A stretch of 64,000 nucleotides of DNA from FEN-1219 sp964503125 (GTDB lineage Bacteria; Pseudomonadota; Gammaproteobacteria; Steroidobacterales; Rariloculaceae), in NCBI GenBank assembly GCA_964503125.1, contig CAZCZE010000020.1:309082-373081 (forward strand). The letters run 5' to 3'. The position numbers and the translations under genes are program-made. Of the stretch, positions 1-8,848 are shown one piece after another. Positions within the stretch are counted from its first letter, which is position 1. Every line of letters starts with the position of its first letter. The notes below the pieces were generated by a model, which worked only from the letters and a program-made list of their open reading frames with translations, made no database searches and was not told the DNA's origin.

Positions 1-35
1 CGAGAGTCGATGCGGCCACGAACCGCGCGGCGCCA

Positions 36-398
36 TCAATGTCGGGCCTCGTCTGGCGGAACCGCGGGTCCGACCGGCACGCCATCGCGTTTGCGCGCGA
101 GCTCCTCGATCCCGGGGCCCATCGAGATCCACTGCGCGAACAGGCTCTCGTCGTCGACGACGGTCTCCGCCCAGTCGCCTTGGCCCTCGTGGCGCGCGAG
201 GACGTCGGCGAGTCTCGTATGCGGCCGGTGCACTCCGGTTCAGCCGCCCGATGTGGCTTTGGGCGAGAGTACGAGCAGCGGCGGCTCTTGACCGACCGCC
301 GGCGGCGTGAGGGAGGCTGTCACTAAGACCAGCATCGTCGCGAGCGTGAGGAGGACGGATCGCCGCAAGAGGGGTCCACGCTGTAGCGTGCGTTTCAT
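36..398 (-). pseudogene. secreted cupin-like protein remnant with in-frame stop
   Basis: Reading leftward from an ATG at 398, the frame encodes a clear signal peptide (basic start, then a hydrophobic stretch ending near AVGQ). An in-frame TGA lies at 242-240, after which the same frame continues with RPHTRLADVLARHEGQ and SLFAQWISMGPG, ending at a second stop at 38-36. The segment after the first stop resembles the N-terminal part of secreted cupin-type proteins of unknown function, by recollection of the family pattern only. The cupin barrel itself is not seen, so the gene is broken or truncated. It lies beside a transposase remnant, consistent with a decaying region. A sequencing error at the first stop cannot be excluded. 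Confidence 0.35.
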
Positions 399-839
399 GC
401 CACAAGGATGCCCAAAACGAGCCTCGGCTACCAGTTCGACATACTCGACGCCCGTCCGGAGGTGCAGAGCGGCTGCACTGCTTCCATCCCTTCTACGCGC
501 CCCTGCGGCGACTCGTTCTCGGTCGAGAAGGTCTGGGCTTGACGTTCGGTTCACGGTCGGGACGGCGCCGACTGTCGCAGCGCGGACGAACAAGGCAAGC
601 AAGAATCACGCCGACAGCGAAAGAATGATCGGCATCGCGTAAGGCGACGACCGAGTTCGATAGAGTCTGACCGCCACGGACGGAGTCGGATCGGAGCATG
701 GATAAGTACGGAACATCTGGGCAGTGCTCGTGCTAGCGTTGACCGCGCAGCTCTTCGAGGAAGCGAAGGGCCAAGGCGTGACGACGTATTTCAAGTCTTC
801 GGGTACTGCAAAAACCGCGCAGCAACGCTGGATTGTCCG
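399..839. other. no recognisable gene
   Basis: Several overlapping open frames occur on both strands, but none has a convincing ribosome binding site, family motif or signal peptide. The stretch sits between two degraded genes and is best read as decayed sequence. Confidence 0.4.
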
Positions 840-1786
840 TGCAAGGGGACAGGCTACGGATGCGCGTGGACCTCGCGCTGCAAGCGGGGCAGAGAGCCGG
901 GCAGATTCGTCGAAGACCCTGCTGATTCCCGAGTCGCCGAAGAGGTACGAGTTCTCGGCAAGGCTCTGGTCTTCGAAGGAGCCGGGGCTTATCTCGCCGG
1001 CACCGAGCCACTGGTGTTCCGGCGAATTGAGCCCCCACGTCAGGAGGAGCTGCAAGCGCTCGTCGAGCGGCTGGCCGAGCGCATCGGCCGCGCACTCGAA
1101 CGCCAAGGCGTCTTGGCCCGCGATGCCGAAAACAGCTATCTCGAGCTCGATCACGCTGCCGGCGGCCCGCTCGATGATCTGATCGGCCACTCGATCACGT
1201 ACCGAGTGGCGATGGGCCCGCGGGCGGGGCAGAAGGTGTTTTCGTTACAGACGGTGCCGGCGCGAGAGGACGAGCCAAGGAACGGGGCCGCGCAGTACGC
1301 GGGGTTTTCGCTGCATGCCGGCATCGGTGTAGAAGCCGAGCAGCGGGGGAAGCTAGAAAGGCTCGCCCGCTACGTGAGCCGTCCGCCGGTGGCCATCGAG
1401 CGGCTCGATCTCACGGCGCAGGGGCAGGTCCGTTACCGGCTTAAGATCCCGTATCGAGACGGGACGACGCATATCATGCTCGCCCCGTTGGACTTCATGG
1501 CCCGGTTGGCTGCGCTGGTGCCGCCGCCGCGGGTACATCTGACGCGGCGCCCGAGCGGCCGAGGGCCAAGGACATTCGGATGACCTGGGCACGGCGCCTG
1601 AAGCGGGTGTTCGGGATCGAGATTGAGCAGTGCGTGCACTGCGGCGGGCGCTTGAAAGTGATCGCGAGCATCGAGGAGCCGGAGCTGATCGAGCGCATCC
1701 TCGCGCACCGGCGGGAGCGGGAAGAGGAGGCGGCGCCGACGGCGTCGCTTGGGACAAGGGCGCCGCCGCAGGCAGCGCTGTTCTGA
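840..1786 (+). pseudogene. IS91-family (Y2) transposase remnant
   Basis: From about 840 to 1583 one frame encodes the middle of an IS91-type transposase. Recognisable blocks are LAGTEPLVFRRIEPP, GGPLDDLIGHSITYRVA, GPRAGQKVF, AAQYAGFSLHAG and PPPRVHLT. It then stops at 1581-1583. The C-terminal block (MTWARRLKRVFGIEIEQC, CVHCGG with a zinc-ribbon Cys pair, IASIEEPELIERIL, RAPPQAALF) resumes in another frame at 1580. The family normally has a few dozen residues between these two blocks, so an internal deletion plus frameshift has joined them. The N-terminal zinc-finger part is not recognisable. No terminal repeats were identified. The element is inactive. Confidence 0.75.
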
Positions 1787-2042
1787 TTCAGTTGGTCGTC
1801 GACGGGTCGTGTTCGCGCGAGCAGCGGGCGGTGCTGCGCGCGGTGAGGCCAGAAGCGTCCATCGGGTGCGTTGGCGCGATGAAACCCCGCTGCGAAGCCG
1901 GGCTTGAGGCCGCTTCGGCGTCGCGATCAGCAGGCGGCTTTGACACAATGACCGTTACGCGCCACTCCTGCCAGCGCAGAAGGGCGGTTCGAAATACCTA
2001 TCCGCACGATCGAAGTCGCTCATTTCGCAAGCTATGTAGCGA

Positions 2043-2693
2043 GTGGGATCAAAGAATGGCAGTGCCGTGATCGACGCCAGGGATCTTGCATTGCAATGCC
2101 GCTGCGGCGCCGTGCGCGGCGTGGCGCGCCGCGTGACACCGAGCAACAGTAATCATTGCGTCTGCTACTGCGACGATTGCCAAGCGTTCGCACATTTCCT
2201 CGGCCGCGCCGACGACGTTCTCGACGCGCACGGCGGCACGGAGATCACGCAGATGTCACAAGCGAACGTCGGTTTCACGGCTGGCGCCGACAAGATCGCC
2301 GCCATGCGGCTCTCGGCGAAAGGAATGATTCGCTGGTACACGAGCTGCTGCCGCACGCCGATCGGCAACACCATGGTCACGAGCGCAATGCCGTTCGTCG
2401 GCGTAATCAAAGCGTTCATCGATGCGCCGTCGACAGCGCTCGGCCCGATTCGCGGCCGCGGCTTCGCAAAGAGCGCCAAAGGCGGCCGCGCCGCGGTTCC
2501 GAAGGACGGCTTGCCGGAGCTCGTGATGATTGCACGCGTGCTCGCGAAGGTGCTGCGCTGGCGCTTGCGCGGCGACCACCGGCGCTCTGCACTGTTCGAT
2601 GCTGCGACGGGTCAGCCGCGCGTGGCTACGCGTGTGCTCGAGACCGCCGAGCGCGAGGATCTCAAGCGGCGCTGTGCTGCGTGGCGCTCGTAA
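2043..2693 (+). CDS. DUF6151 family protein (GFA/Mss4-like zinc fold)
   Basis: A 216-residue soluble protein without a signal peptide. It carries a GFA-like zinc-binding cysteine pattern: CRCG at residues 19-22, CYCDDC around 41-46 and a later SCCRTPIGN. This is the arrangement seen in glutathione-dependent formaldehyde-activating-like proteins and the related DUF6151 family; catalytic activity is not established for the family. The listed start is a GTG at 2043; a second in-frame GTG at 2067 is an alternative, and neither has a strong ribosome binding site. The 3' end overlaps the convergent MFS gene by about 30 bases, which suggests no dedicated terminator between them. Confidence 0.8.
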   Translation: MGSKNGSAVIDARDLALQCRCGAVRGVARRVTPSNSNHCVCYCDDCQAFAHFLGRADDVLDAHGGTEITQMSQANVGFTAGADKIAAMRLSAKGMIRWYTSCCRTPIGNTMVTSAMPFVGVIKAFIDAPSTALGPIRGRGFAKSAKGGRAAVPKDGLPELVMIARVLAKVLRWRLRGDHRRSALFDAATGQPRVATRVLETAEREDLKRRCAAWRS

Positions 2694-3942
2694 CGCGCGC
2701 GCCGCGGCGGTGGAGGAGCAGCTGCGCCGCGAGCGTCACGGCGGCCGCGGCGGCCAAGTAATAGCCGACGGACGCTATACCGTAGGTAGCGGCGAGGTCC
2801 GTCGCGATGTACGGCGCCAACGAGCCGCCGAAGATCCCGGCCAGGTTGAACGTGAGCGACGCGCCCGTGTACCGCACGGCCGTGGGAAACAGCTCGGCGA
2901 GCGCGGTGCCGAGCGCGCCGTAGGTGCAGCCCATGAGCGCGAGCCCGAGCGACAGGAACAGCGTGGTCGTCACGGTGTCGTGCGACGAGAACAATGGCGC
3001 GAACGTGAAGCCGAAGGCGATCACCGCGACGCTCGAGGCGATGAGTATCGGCCAGCGGCCAAAGCGATCGGCGCCGAGCGCCGTGAGCGGAATCGTCACG
3101 GCGAAGAACAGCACGCCGATCATCTGCAGCAGCAGAAATTCCTGGCGCGTGTAGCCGAGCTCGCTCGTCCCCCAGGCCAGCGTGAACACGGTCATGAGAT
3201 AGAACACGACGAACGTCGTGACCGCGGCGAGCGTCGCGAGCACGACCGTGCCCGTGTGCTCGCGGCAGACGACGAGGATCGGCACGCGCACGCGCTCGGC
3301 GCGCTCGATGGCGCGCTGAAACGCCGGTGTCTCGGTGAGCGTGAGCCGCACCCAGAGGCCGACGAGCACGAGCACGGCGCTCGCGAGGAACGGCACGCGC
3401 CAGCCCCAGGCGAGGAAGTCGGCGTCGCTCAGCGTCTCGGTCAGCACGACGAAGATACCCGTCGAACAGATGAAGCCGAGTGGCGCGCCGAGCTGCGGGA
3501 ACATGCCGTACCAGCTCTCCTTGCCACGCGGCGCGTTCTCGGTCGCGAGCAGCACGGCGCCACCCCATTCCCCGCCCAACCCGAGCCCCTGGCCGAAGCG
3601 GCAGAGCGCAAGCAGCGCGGGCGCCGCGATGCCGATCGCGGCGTAGGTCGGCAAGAGGCCGATCGCGACGGTCGACAGGCCCATCGTGAGCAGCGCGGCG
3701 ACGAGCGTCGCCTTGCGGCCGATTCTGTCGCCGAAATGGCCGAACAGCGCCGAGCCCACGGGCCGCGCGAAGAACGCGAGCGCGAACGTCGCGAGCGATC
3801 GTAGCGTCGCCGTCGCCGGGTCGGCGTCCGGAAAGAACAGCTGCGGAAACACGAGCACGGCGGCCGTGCCGTAGATGTAGAAATCGAAGAACTCGATCGT
3901 CGTGCCGATCAAGCTCGCGAAGAGCACGCGGCCTTTAGTCAT
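2662..3942 (-). CDS. MFS transporter, metabolite:H+ symporter (MHS) type
   Basis: A 426-residue inner-membrane protein of typical MFS length with about twelve hydrophobic segments. The N-terminus has IGTTIEFFDFYIYG, followed by the MFS loop 2-3 motif GHFGDRIGRK and the GGEWGGA motif after helix 4, both typical of the metabolite:H+ symporter group (ShiA, ProP and KgtP relatives). A second DRFGR loop motif marks the start of the C-terminal half. The substrate is probably an organic acid, osmolyte or similar metabolite, but cannot be assigned from sequence alone. It is transcribed alone, convergent with the DUF6151 gene. The start at 3942 gives a standard short cytoplasmic N-terminus before helix 1. 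Confidence 0.9.
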   Translation of the reverse strand: MTKGRVLFASLIGTTIEFFDFYIYGTAAVLVFPQLFFPDADPATATLRSLATFALAFFARPVGSALFGHFGDRIGRKATLVAALLTMGLSTVAIGLLPTYAAIGIAAPALLALCRFGQGLGLGGEWGGAVLLATENAPRGKESWYGMFPQLGAPLGFICSTGIFVVLTETLSDADFLAWGWRVPFLASAVLVLVGLWVRLTLTETPAFQRAIERAERVRVPILVVCREHTGTVVLATLAAVTTFVVFYLMTVFTLAWGTSELGYTRQEFLLLQMIGVLFFAVTIPLTALGADRFGRWPILIASSVAVIAFGFTFAPLFSSHDTVTTTLFLSLGLALMGCTYGALGTALAELFPTAVRYTGASLTFNLAGIFGGSLAPYIATDLAATYGIASVGYYLAAAAAVTLAAQLLLHRRGARVTSATQHSAA

Positions 3943-3967
3943 TTAGGGCGGGGATTATACGGGTGCG

Positions 3968-6067
3968 TCAGACCGAACGGCGCCGGCGGCGCGCCGCGAG
4001 CAGGGCGCTCGCGAGCAGCGCGAGCCAGCCTAAGTCCGTGCTGCCACCGCCACCGCCGCCGCTGCGCGGGGGCGCCGCGTCGTTGTCGTCGATCGTCACG
4101 ACCAGCGTGCTCGCGCCGTCGATCGTGGCGCCGTTGGTCGGGGCGGACAGCGTCACGGTCAGCGTTTCGGGGCTCTCGACCGCCGTATCGTCGATGACGG
4201 GAATGGCGACGACCTTGTCGGCGAGGTCGCCCGCGGCCCATGACAGCGTGCCGCTGCTCGCCGAGTAGTCCGTGCCTTCGACGGCCGAGCCGCCCGCCGT
4301 CGCGTACTGGACCGTGACGGCGCCCGCGCGCCCGCCGACGCGCTGCACGCGCACGTTGATGCTCGCGGTTTCGCTGCCGCTCGTCGCGAGCGCGGTGAAG
4401 CCGACGCGGCCAACGTTCTGATCGAGCGTGCGCGCGTGGTCTCGCAGCACGAACAGCCCGTTCTCGATATCGCTGACGAGGATGTTGCCCGACGGCAGGA
4501 ACGGATAGACGCCCCACGTGCCGTCCGTGCCGGCGGAGTTGGCGGCCGGCGTGAGGTAGTTGTCGAAGTGTGCGACCTCGACGAGCTGGTTCGGATTCGT
4601 TGCGTCGAAGACGACGACGCCGCGCCGGTAGTGCGCCACGTAGTAGAAGTCGCCGACCGTGTAGCCGTTGTGGTCGGTCGTCGTCGTGTCTCCTTGGTAG
4701 CTGATCGCGACAGTGGGCGCGCGCAAGTCGGCCAGATCGAGCGTGTAGATGCGCGTGCTCGTGCCGAATTGGATCTCTTCGAGCTCGTCGTGGAAGAACA
4801 CGTAGCGCTGATCGGCCGTGGGCCAGCCTGAGTGGATGTAGCGATTGCCCGGATTCGTGGCCGCACTCAAGAAAACGGCCTGCACGGGATCGGTGACGTC
4901 CCAGAGCTCGACTTGGTCGACGTCGAAGTCGACGAGCACGTCGCACGGGTTGTGGCCGGGCGCGCATTGCGCGGTGCGCGCGTCCGTGATGCGCAGGCTC
5001 GTCGAGTCGTGCATGTAGTGGCCGTTGTTGGCGGCCGAGCGAAATTGCGGCATGGCGGGGTTCGCGAGGCTGTAGGCGCGCCACGAGCCGCCCGCGATAT
5101 TCGACCCCGCAACGTACAGATAAGGTGTCGCGCCCGGCAAGGCGACGTTGGTCGCGTAGTCGATGTTCGAGACGTAGAGTGTGTGCTGCGAGCTCGTGTC
5201 GTGGTTCGTCGACGCGAGTGCGGCGCTGTTCGGCAAGCCGGACATGTCGATCGTTTGCAACCCGCTGTTGGCTGCCTCGGTCGTGACATAGGCGTACACC
5301 CGCCAGCGGAGCGCGACCGGATCGTGGACCTGGTACACCTTCACCTCGCGCCACGCCGACGGGTTGCCCGGAATCGTGACGACCTGGCGCGGGCTCGCGG
5401 GGTCCGTGACTTCGACGATCGCCGTGCCGTTGCGCAAACCCACGACGGCGTATTCGCGGTTGTCGTTGAGATCGACGAAGCCCCAGACGTTGGCGGCCGA
5501 CACGGGCTGGCTCGCGAACGTCGCGAGAGGGATCTGCGACTGAAAGTCGAGGTTGCGGCACGGGAAGGTTCCGGCGCTGCCTTGCGTGCACGCGGCGGGC
5601 ACGGCGGCGGCCTGCTGGAGCGCGCTACCGCCTGCGAACGAGAACCGGCCGCGTACGGCGGCAGCCCTGCTCTCGGCCCAGTGAAAGCCGCGCAGCGCGA
5701 GCGTATTGCGATAACGCGCGTCGACGCCGAAGACGATCGTTTGCACGTCGTGCGGGCGCGATTCCACGAAGTGATCGGCCTCGTCGTAGCTGCCGGCCGC
5801 GTGCACCGGGCCGTGGAGGTAGGTCAAAGGATCGATGCCGCTGAGATCGAAGATGCCGGCGCCGACCTTGACCGTGTTGCCGGGCTGCGCCTGTGCGAGC
5901 GCATAGCGAATCGAGATGCACGGGGCGTGATGATCGAGACAGTTGCCGGCGTCGACGCCGCCGGGTAGCACGAAACGAGCCCCGACCGATTCGTCGTGCG
6001 AGGCGCGGATCGTCGTCAGCAGTGCAGCGGCCGCGAGCGCCACGGCGAGGTTCCGAGCTGTGCGCAT
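3968..6067 (-). CDS. choice-of-anchor B family surface protein with Calx-beta domain and GlyGly-CTERM tail
   Basis: A 699-residue exported protein. After a signal peptide (residues about 1-23) comes a long region of beta-propeller/LVIVD-like repeats (VWGFVDLNDNREYAVVGL, ATEVTDPASPR-like strands, LWDVTDPVQAVFLS, VVVFDATNPNQLVEV) of the choice-of-anchor B type. A Calx-beta domain follows at about 550-660, with GSAVEGTDYSASSGTL and TIDDND. The C-terminus is a run of glycines, a hydrophobic helix and RRRRR, which is the GlyGly-CTERM sorting signal processed by rhombosortase in Gammaproteobacteria. Function is unknown; it is predicted to be secreted or surface-attached. It is divergent from the next gene across about 136 bases. 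Confidence 0.85.
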   Translation of the reverse strand: MRTARNLAVALAAAALLTTIRASHDESVGARFVLPGGVDAGNCLDHHAPCISIRYALAQAQPGNTVKVGAGIFDLSGIDPLTYLHGPVHAAGSYDEADHFVESRPHDVQTIVFGVDARYRNTLALRGFHWAESRAAAVRGRFSFAGGSALQQAAAVPAACTQGSAGTFPCRNLDFQSQIPLATFASQPVSAANVWGFVDLNDNREYAVVGLRNGTAIVEVTDPASPRQVVTIPGNPSAWREVKVYQVHDPVALRWRVYAYVTTEAANSGLQTIDMSGLPNSAALASTNHDTSSQHTLYVSNIDYATNVALPGATPYLYVAGSNIAGGSWRAYSLANPAMPQFRSAANNGHYMHDSTSLRITDARTAQCAPGHNPCDVLVDFDVDQVELWDVTDPVQAVFLSAATNPGNRYIHSGWPTADQRYVFFHDELEEIQFGTSTRIYTLDLADLRAPTVAISYQGDTTTTDHNGYTVGDFYYVAHYRRGVVVFDATNPNQLVEVAHFDNYLTPAANSAGTDGTWGVYPFLPSGNILVSDIENGLFVLRDHARTLDQNVGRVGFTALATSGSETASINVRVQRVGGRAGAVTVQYATAGGSAVEGTDYSASSGTLSWAAGDLADKVVAIPVIDDTAVESPETLTVTLSAPTNGATIDGASTLVVTIDDNDAAPPRSGGGGGGSTDLGWLALLASALLAARRRRRSV

Positions 6068-6203
6068 GCCTTCAGTCCTTGTTCGCCGTTAAGCCCTTGG
6101 TCCGCGCCGATCCACCGCGAGTTCAACGCCGGCGCGTGGACAGCGCGCACCCGCCTAGGGCAGTATCGTTCCAAGGCCAAGAACTCTAACAGAGGGGGTT
6201 GTC

Positions 6204-7001
6204 ATGTTGCGTGCATGGTGTGCTGCGTTGGTTGTCGGTCTGCTGCTCGCGGCGCCCGTCGTCGCGCAAACGCTGATGACGAATCAATCGGTCATCGACC
6301 TCGCGAAGGCCAAGATGAGTGACGACATAATCCTGGCTGCGATCCGCGGCTCGAGACCGGGCTTCGATTTGTCGGCCGACGGCCTCATCGCGCTCAAGAA
6401 CGCCGGCGTCTCCGATGCCGTGCTCCAGGAGATGCTGCGGGTCAACAGCGGCGGTGGAGCGGCGCCCGCGGCTGCCCCGGCCGCAGCGGTTGCCGGCGGC
6501 CTCAATCCCGAGGAGGTCATGCTCATCGATGGCGGTGCCGAACAGGGCATGAAGTATCTCTCGCCGCAGCTGCGGGCCGCCGCGCGCGCCCTGGGTCTCG
6601 GCGGTATGGCGCAGTACGCAGTGCTCAGCGGCAAAGCCGCGAGGCTGCGCACGAGCCCGACGCCGAAGTTCCGCATCGCCGTGCCCAACAACGCCCAGCC
6701 CGAAAGCTACGTCACATTGGCGAGCTTCGCGGTGCGCAACAACGGTAACCGCGAGGTGCAGGTCGGCGGCGGCTATATCAGCTACTCCACGGGCATCAAT
6801 CGCGATCGTGTGATACCGGTGAGCTACGAGCAGGCGGCCGATCAGTCGAAGGCGCCGCCGAATTTCACGGTCTACGAGGTCACGCCCGAGAAAGCCCTCG
6901 ACAAGGGCGAGTACGCCGTCGTGCTCTACTCGAGCCAGATTCGCTCCACGGGCTACTTCCAGTCGGGGCTCGATAGCTACTTCGACTTCGGCGTCGACTG
7001 A
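6204..7001 (+). CDS. secreted hypothetical protein
   Basis: A 265-residue protein with a clear Sec signal peptide cleaved near VVAQT. It is preceded by a purine-rich site (agaggggg) a few bases before the ATG. An N-terminal block (residues 25-80) of short helices contains SVIDLAKAKMSDDIILAAIRGS and LKNAGVSDAVLQEML, a pattern seen at the N-terminus of various secreted proteins of unknown function. An Ala/Pro linker follows, then a beta-rich C-terminal region. I do not recognise a catalytic motif. The gene is monocistronic, followed by a hairpin and the sigma-factor operon. A periplasmic structural or stress-related role is possible but unsupported. Confidence 0.7.
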   Translation: MLRAWCAALVVGLLLAAPVVAQTLMTNQSVIDLAKAKMSDDIILAAIRGSRPGFDLSADGLIALKNAGVSDAVLQEMLRVNSGGGAAPAAAPAAAVAGGLNPEEVMLIDGGAEQGMKYLSPQLRAAARALGLGGMAQYAVLSGKAARLRTSPTPKFRIAVPNNAQPESYVTLASFAVRNNGNREVQVGGGYISYSTGINRDRVIPVSYEQAADQSKAPPNFTVYEVTPEKALDKGEYAVVLYSSQIRSTGYFQSGLDSYFDFGVD

Positions 7002-7052
7002 CGCGACGGCGGCCCGCCGCGGCCGCGGCTCGCTAGGCATCCACGGTTTGTG

Positions 7053-7085
7053 GGCCCGGCCCAAGGTGTAACCTTTGGCCGGGCC
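7053..7085 (+). promoter_or_regulatory. hairpin containing TGTAACC, putative ECF promoter/operator
   Basis: The arms GGCCCGGCC (7053-7061) and GGCCGGGCC (7077-7085) are exact inverted repeats. The inner bases AAGGT/ACCTT extend the stem, leaving only a few loop bases. The TGTAACC at 7067-7073 resembles the -35 element of some ECF sigma promoters, and CCGTCC follows downstream. It sits 37 bases before the ECF sigma start codon. It could be an autoregulatory promoter, or a terminator for the upstream gene, although there is no T-tract. Confidence 0.35.
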
Positions 7086-7121
7086 GTCCGTGTGGGTGTT
7101 TGTGGTGCAACGGAAGAGGCG

Positions 7122-7688
7122 ATGCCGCAACCGAGCCGACAGACCGAGCCTTCCTTCGAGCCAGCGGTGGCCGACCAACCGCGTGAAGATGGCGGCGTGA
7201 TCTCGGCCTGGCGCTTTCGGCTCGCCGTGTTGCAGCACGATCGGGCCGTCTATCGACTGGCGGCCGCCCTGTTGCGTGATGCGCGCGAGGCCGAAGACGT
7301 GGCACAGGAAGCTTTTTTAAGTTACTGGCACAACGGCGCCAACGTGGAGCGGCCGCGCGAATGGCTGCTGCGCGTCGCGCGCAACGCCTGCCTCGATCGC
7401 TTGCGCAAGACGGGCCGGCTCGTGAGCCACGAGGAGGCCGAGATACCGGAAGCCAGCCACGACCGCGACCCGGCCTGGCACTACGAGCAGGGCGAGCTTA
7501 AGGCCGCTCTCCGCGAATGCTTAGGTCAGCTGCCGGAGCCGCAGCGCAGCCTCATCGTCCTGTTCGACGTGCAAGGCTGCGATGGGGCGACCTGCGCGCG
7601 CGTGCTCGGGCTCAACGTGAATCAAGTGAAGGTTTATCTGCACCGCGCGCGGCGGCGGTTGCGACTACAGATGGAGCGCTCCCAATGA
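7122..7688 (+). CDS. RNA polymerase sigma factor, ECF type
   Basis: A 188-residue sigma-70 family protein with region 2 (DRAVYRLAAALLRDAREAED, then VAQEAFLSYW, then REWLLRVARNACLDRLRK) and region 4 (LGQLPEPQRSLIVLFDVQG, then LGLNVNQVKVYLHRARRRL). The ATG at 7122 is preferred because it has a GGAAGAGGCG-like ribosome binding site. A longer in-frame start at 7050 would cross the hairpin. The stop overlaps the next start as ATGA, indicating translational coupling to the downstream anti-sigma-like gene. It probably directs transcription of its own operon and an envelope-related regulon; the inducing signal is unknown. Confidence 0.9.
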   Translation: MPQPSRQTEPSFEPAVADQPREDGGVISAWRFRLAVLQHDRAVYRLAAALLRDAREAEDVAQEAFLSYWHNGANVERPREWLLRVARNACLDRLRKTGRLVSHEEAEIPEASHDRDPAWHYEQGELKAALRECLGQLPEPQRSLIVLFDVQGCDGATCARVLGLNVNQVKVYLHRARRRLRLQMERSQ

Positions 7689-8188
7689 CGGACCAAGAGT
7701 TGAGCGGCGAATGGGCACGGAGCCAAATCGAAGCATGGGTCGACGGCGGCCTCACGGAGGCCAACCGCGAGCGCATGCGCGCGGCGTTGCAGCGCGATCC
7801 GCAGTTGCGCGCCGCGGCCGAGCGTGCCGCGGCAGTGCACCGGGCGCTGCGCGAAGGGGCGCCGGCGCCGCTGCCGCGCGGTCTGCGCCGCCGGCTGCTC
7901 GCGATCCCCGCGCAGCCGGGGCGCCGCGTCTGGCCGCGCTTTGCGCTGCCCGTCGCGGCCGGCGTCGCCGCGCTCGCCGTGGCCGTCTGGTGGCAGCGGC
8001 CCGTCGAGCCGACGCGCGATGAGCGCGTCGCGGCGATCGCGGACTTCGAGCTCGCAATGCACTACTTACAAAAGAGCGCCCGCATCACTGAGAACGGAGT
8101 GACGGGAGCCGTCGGCTCGGGGCTGCAAGGAGCTTGGGCCACGAGCCGCGAGTCGCTCGAACGATCAACCAAGGAAAACGGAGGCTGA
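7685..8188 (+). CDS. anti-sigma factor-like membrane protein
   Basis: A 167-residue protein coupled to the ECF sigma gene by an ATGA overlap. The N-terminal part is helical and charged (IEAWVDGGLTEANRERM, then LQRDPQLRAAAERAA), as in zinc-free anti-sigma domains. A single transmembrane helix lies at about residues 75-92 (FALPVAAGVAALAVAVWW). The C-terminal part is short and probably periplasmic. No HxxxCxxC zinc motif is visible. By position and architecture it is the cognate anti-sigma factor that tethers the sigma at the inner membrane. It is followed after 4 bases by the secreted DUF4252 gene, so the three genes form one operon. Confidence 0.75.
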   Translation: MTDQELSGEWARSQIEAWVDGGLTEANRERMRAALQRDPQLRAAAERAAAVHRALREGAPAPLPRGLRRRLLAIPAQPGRRVWPRFALPVAAGVAALAVAVWWQRPVEPTRDERVAAIADFELAMHYLQKSARITENGVTGAVGSGLQGAWATSRESLERSTKENGG

Positions 8189-8192
8189 CAAC

Positions 8193-8756
8193 ATGGAACG
8201 CACTACCACTCTCATCGGAGCCGCATTGCTCGCGGTTACGACGACCGCGGGCGCGCAAGGCTACTTCTCATTCGGCGAGATTCCGGGCGTCGACGCAGAG
8301 CCCACCGTCGAGATTGATCTCAACCCCGCGCTGCTGGGCTGGGTTGTCGAGGCTGGTAAAGGCGCCGACATCGCGGAGGCGCAAGCCCTCGCCGGAATCA
8401 CGAACATCCGCGTCCACGTCTACGAGGACATCGGCGACGATATCGCGGGCATGCGAGAGTTCGTCGAAGAGACGTCGAGGAGGCTCGAGCGCGAGGGCTG
8501 GCACCGCGCAGTGAAGGTGAACGAGGACGGCGAGCAGGTGCGTGTCTACATGAAGCCGTTGGCCGCGGGAGCAGGGGCGGCGCCAGGCAGCATCGGCGGG
8601 CTCACGGTCATGGTGATGGATGAAGGCACGGGCGACGAAGCGGTGTTCATCAACATCGCGGGCACGATTCAGCCCGAGCAGCTCGGCCGGATCGCGGGCC
8701 GTATCGGCATGAACGGCATGTTCAACATGGTGCCCGGCGCGGGCGTGACGCCCTAA
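8193..8756 (+). CDS. secreted DUF4252 domain protein
   Basis: A 187-residue protein with a Sec signal peptide ending near TAGAQG. The mature part fits the DUF4252 pattern: a segment on association with structure (AGITNIRVHVYED), then EEGW-like REGWHRAVKVNEDGEQVRVYMKP, then GLTVMVMDEGTGDEAVFINIAGTIQPEQLGRI. DUF4252 proteins commonly occur directly downstream of ECF sigma/anti-sigma pairs; their molecular role is not known. Its place as third gene of this operon suggests it is the exported output or sensor of the sigma system. The ATG at 8193 lies just after the anti-sigma stop, with a purine-rich GGAGG sequence upstream. Confidence 0.85.
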   Translation: MERTTTLIGAALLAVTTTAGAQGYFSFGEIPGVDAEPTVEIDLNPALLGWVVEAGKGADIAEAQALAGITNIRVHVYEDIGDDIAGMREFVEETSRRLEREGWHRAVKVNEDGEQVRVYMKPLAAGAGAAPGSIGGLTVMVMDEGTGDEAVFINIAGTIQPEQLGRIAGRIGMNGMFNMVPGAGVTP

Positions 8757-8800
8757 AGTCGCGAATTCGACCAACGTCGTACCGCCTGCGAACAAAGAAT

Positions 8801-8838
8801 GGCCCAAACGCCGAGCCTCGCGCCTCGTCGTTTGGGCC
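8801..8838 (+). terminator. strong stem-loop after the sigma operon
   Basis: GGCCCAAACG (8801-8810) and CGTTTGGGCC (8829-8838) form a perfect 10-bp stem. It is extended inside by CGAG/CTCG after a single mismatch. There is no T-tract, so it may act as an mRNA 3' stabiliser, a bidirectional hairpin or a factor-dependent terminator. Confidence 0.5.
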
Positions 8839-8848
8839 GATTCAGCCG

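Noticed and set aside
2530..3804. A 424-codon open frame on the plus strand
   Set aside because: Antisense to the MFS transporter and extremely Arg/Glu-rich; not a real protein.
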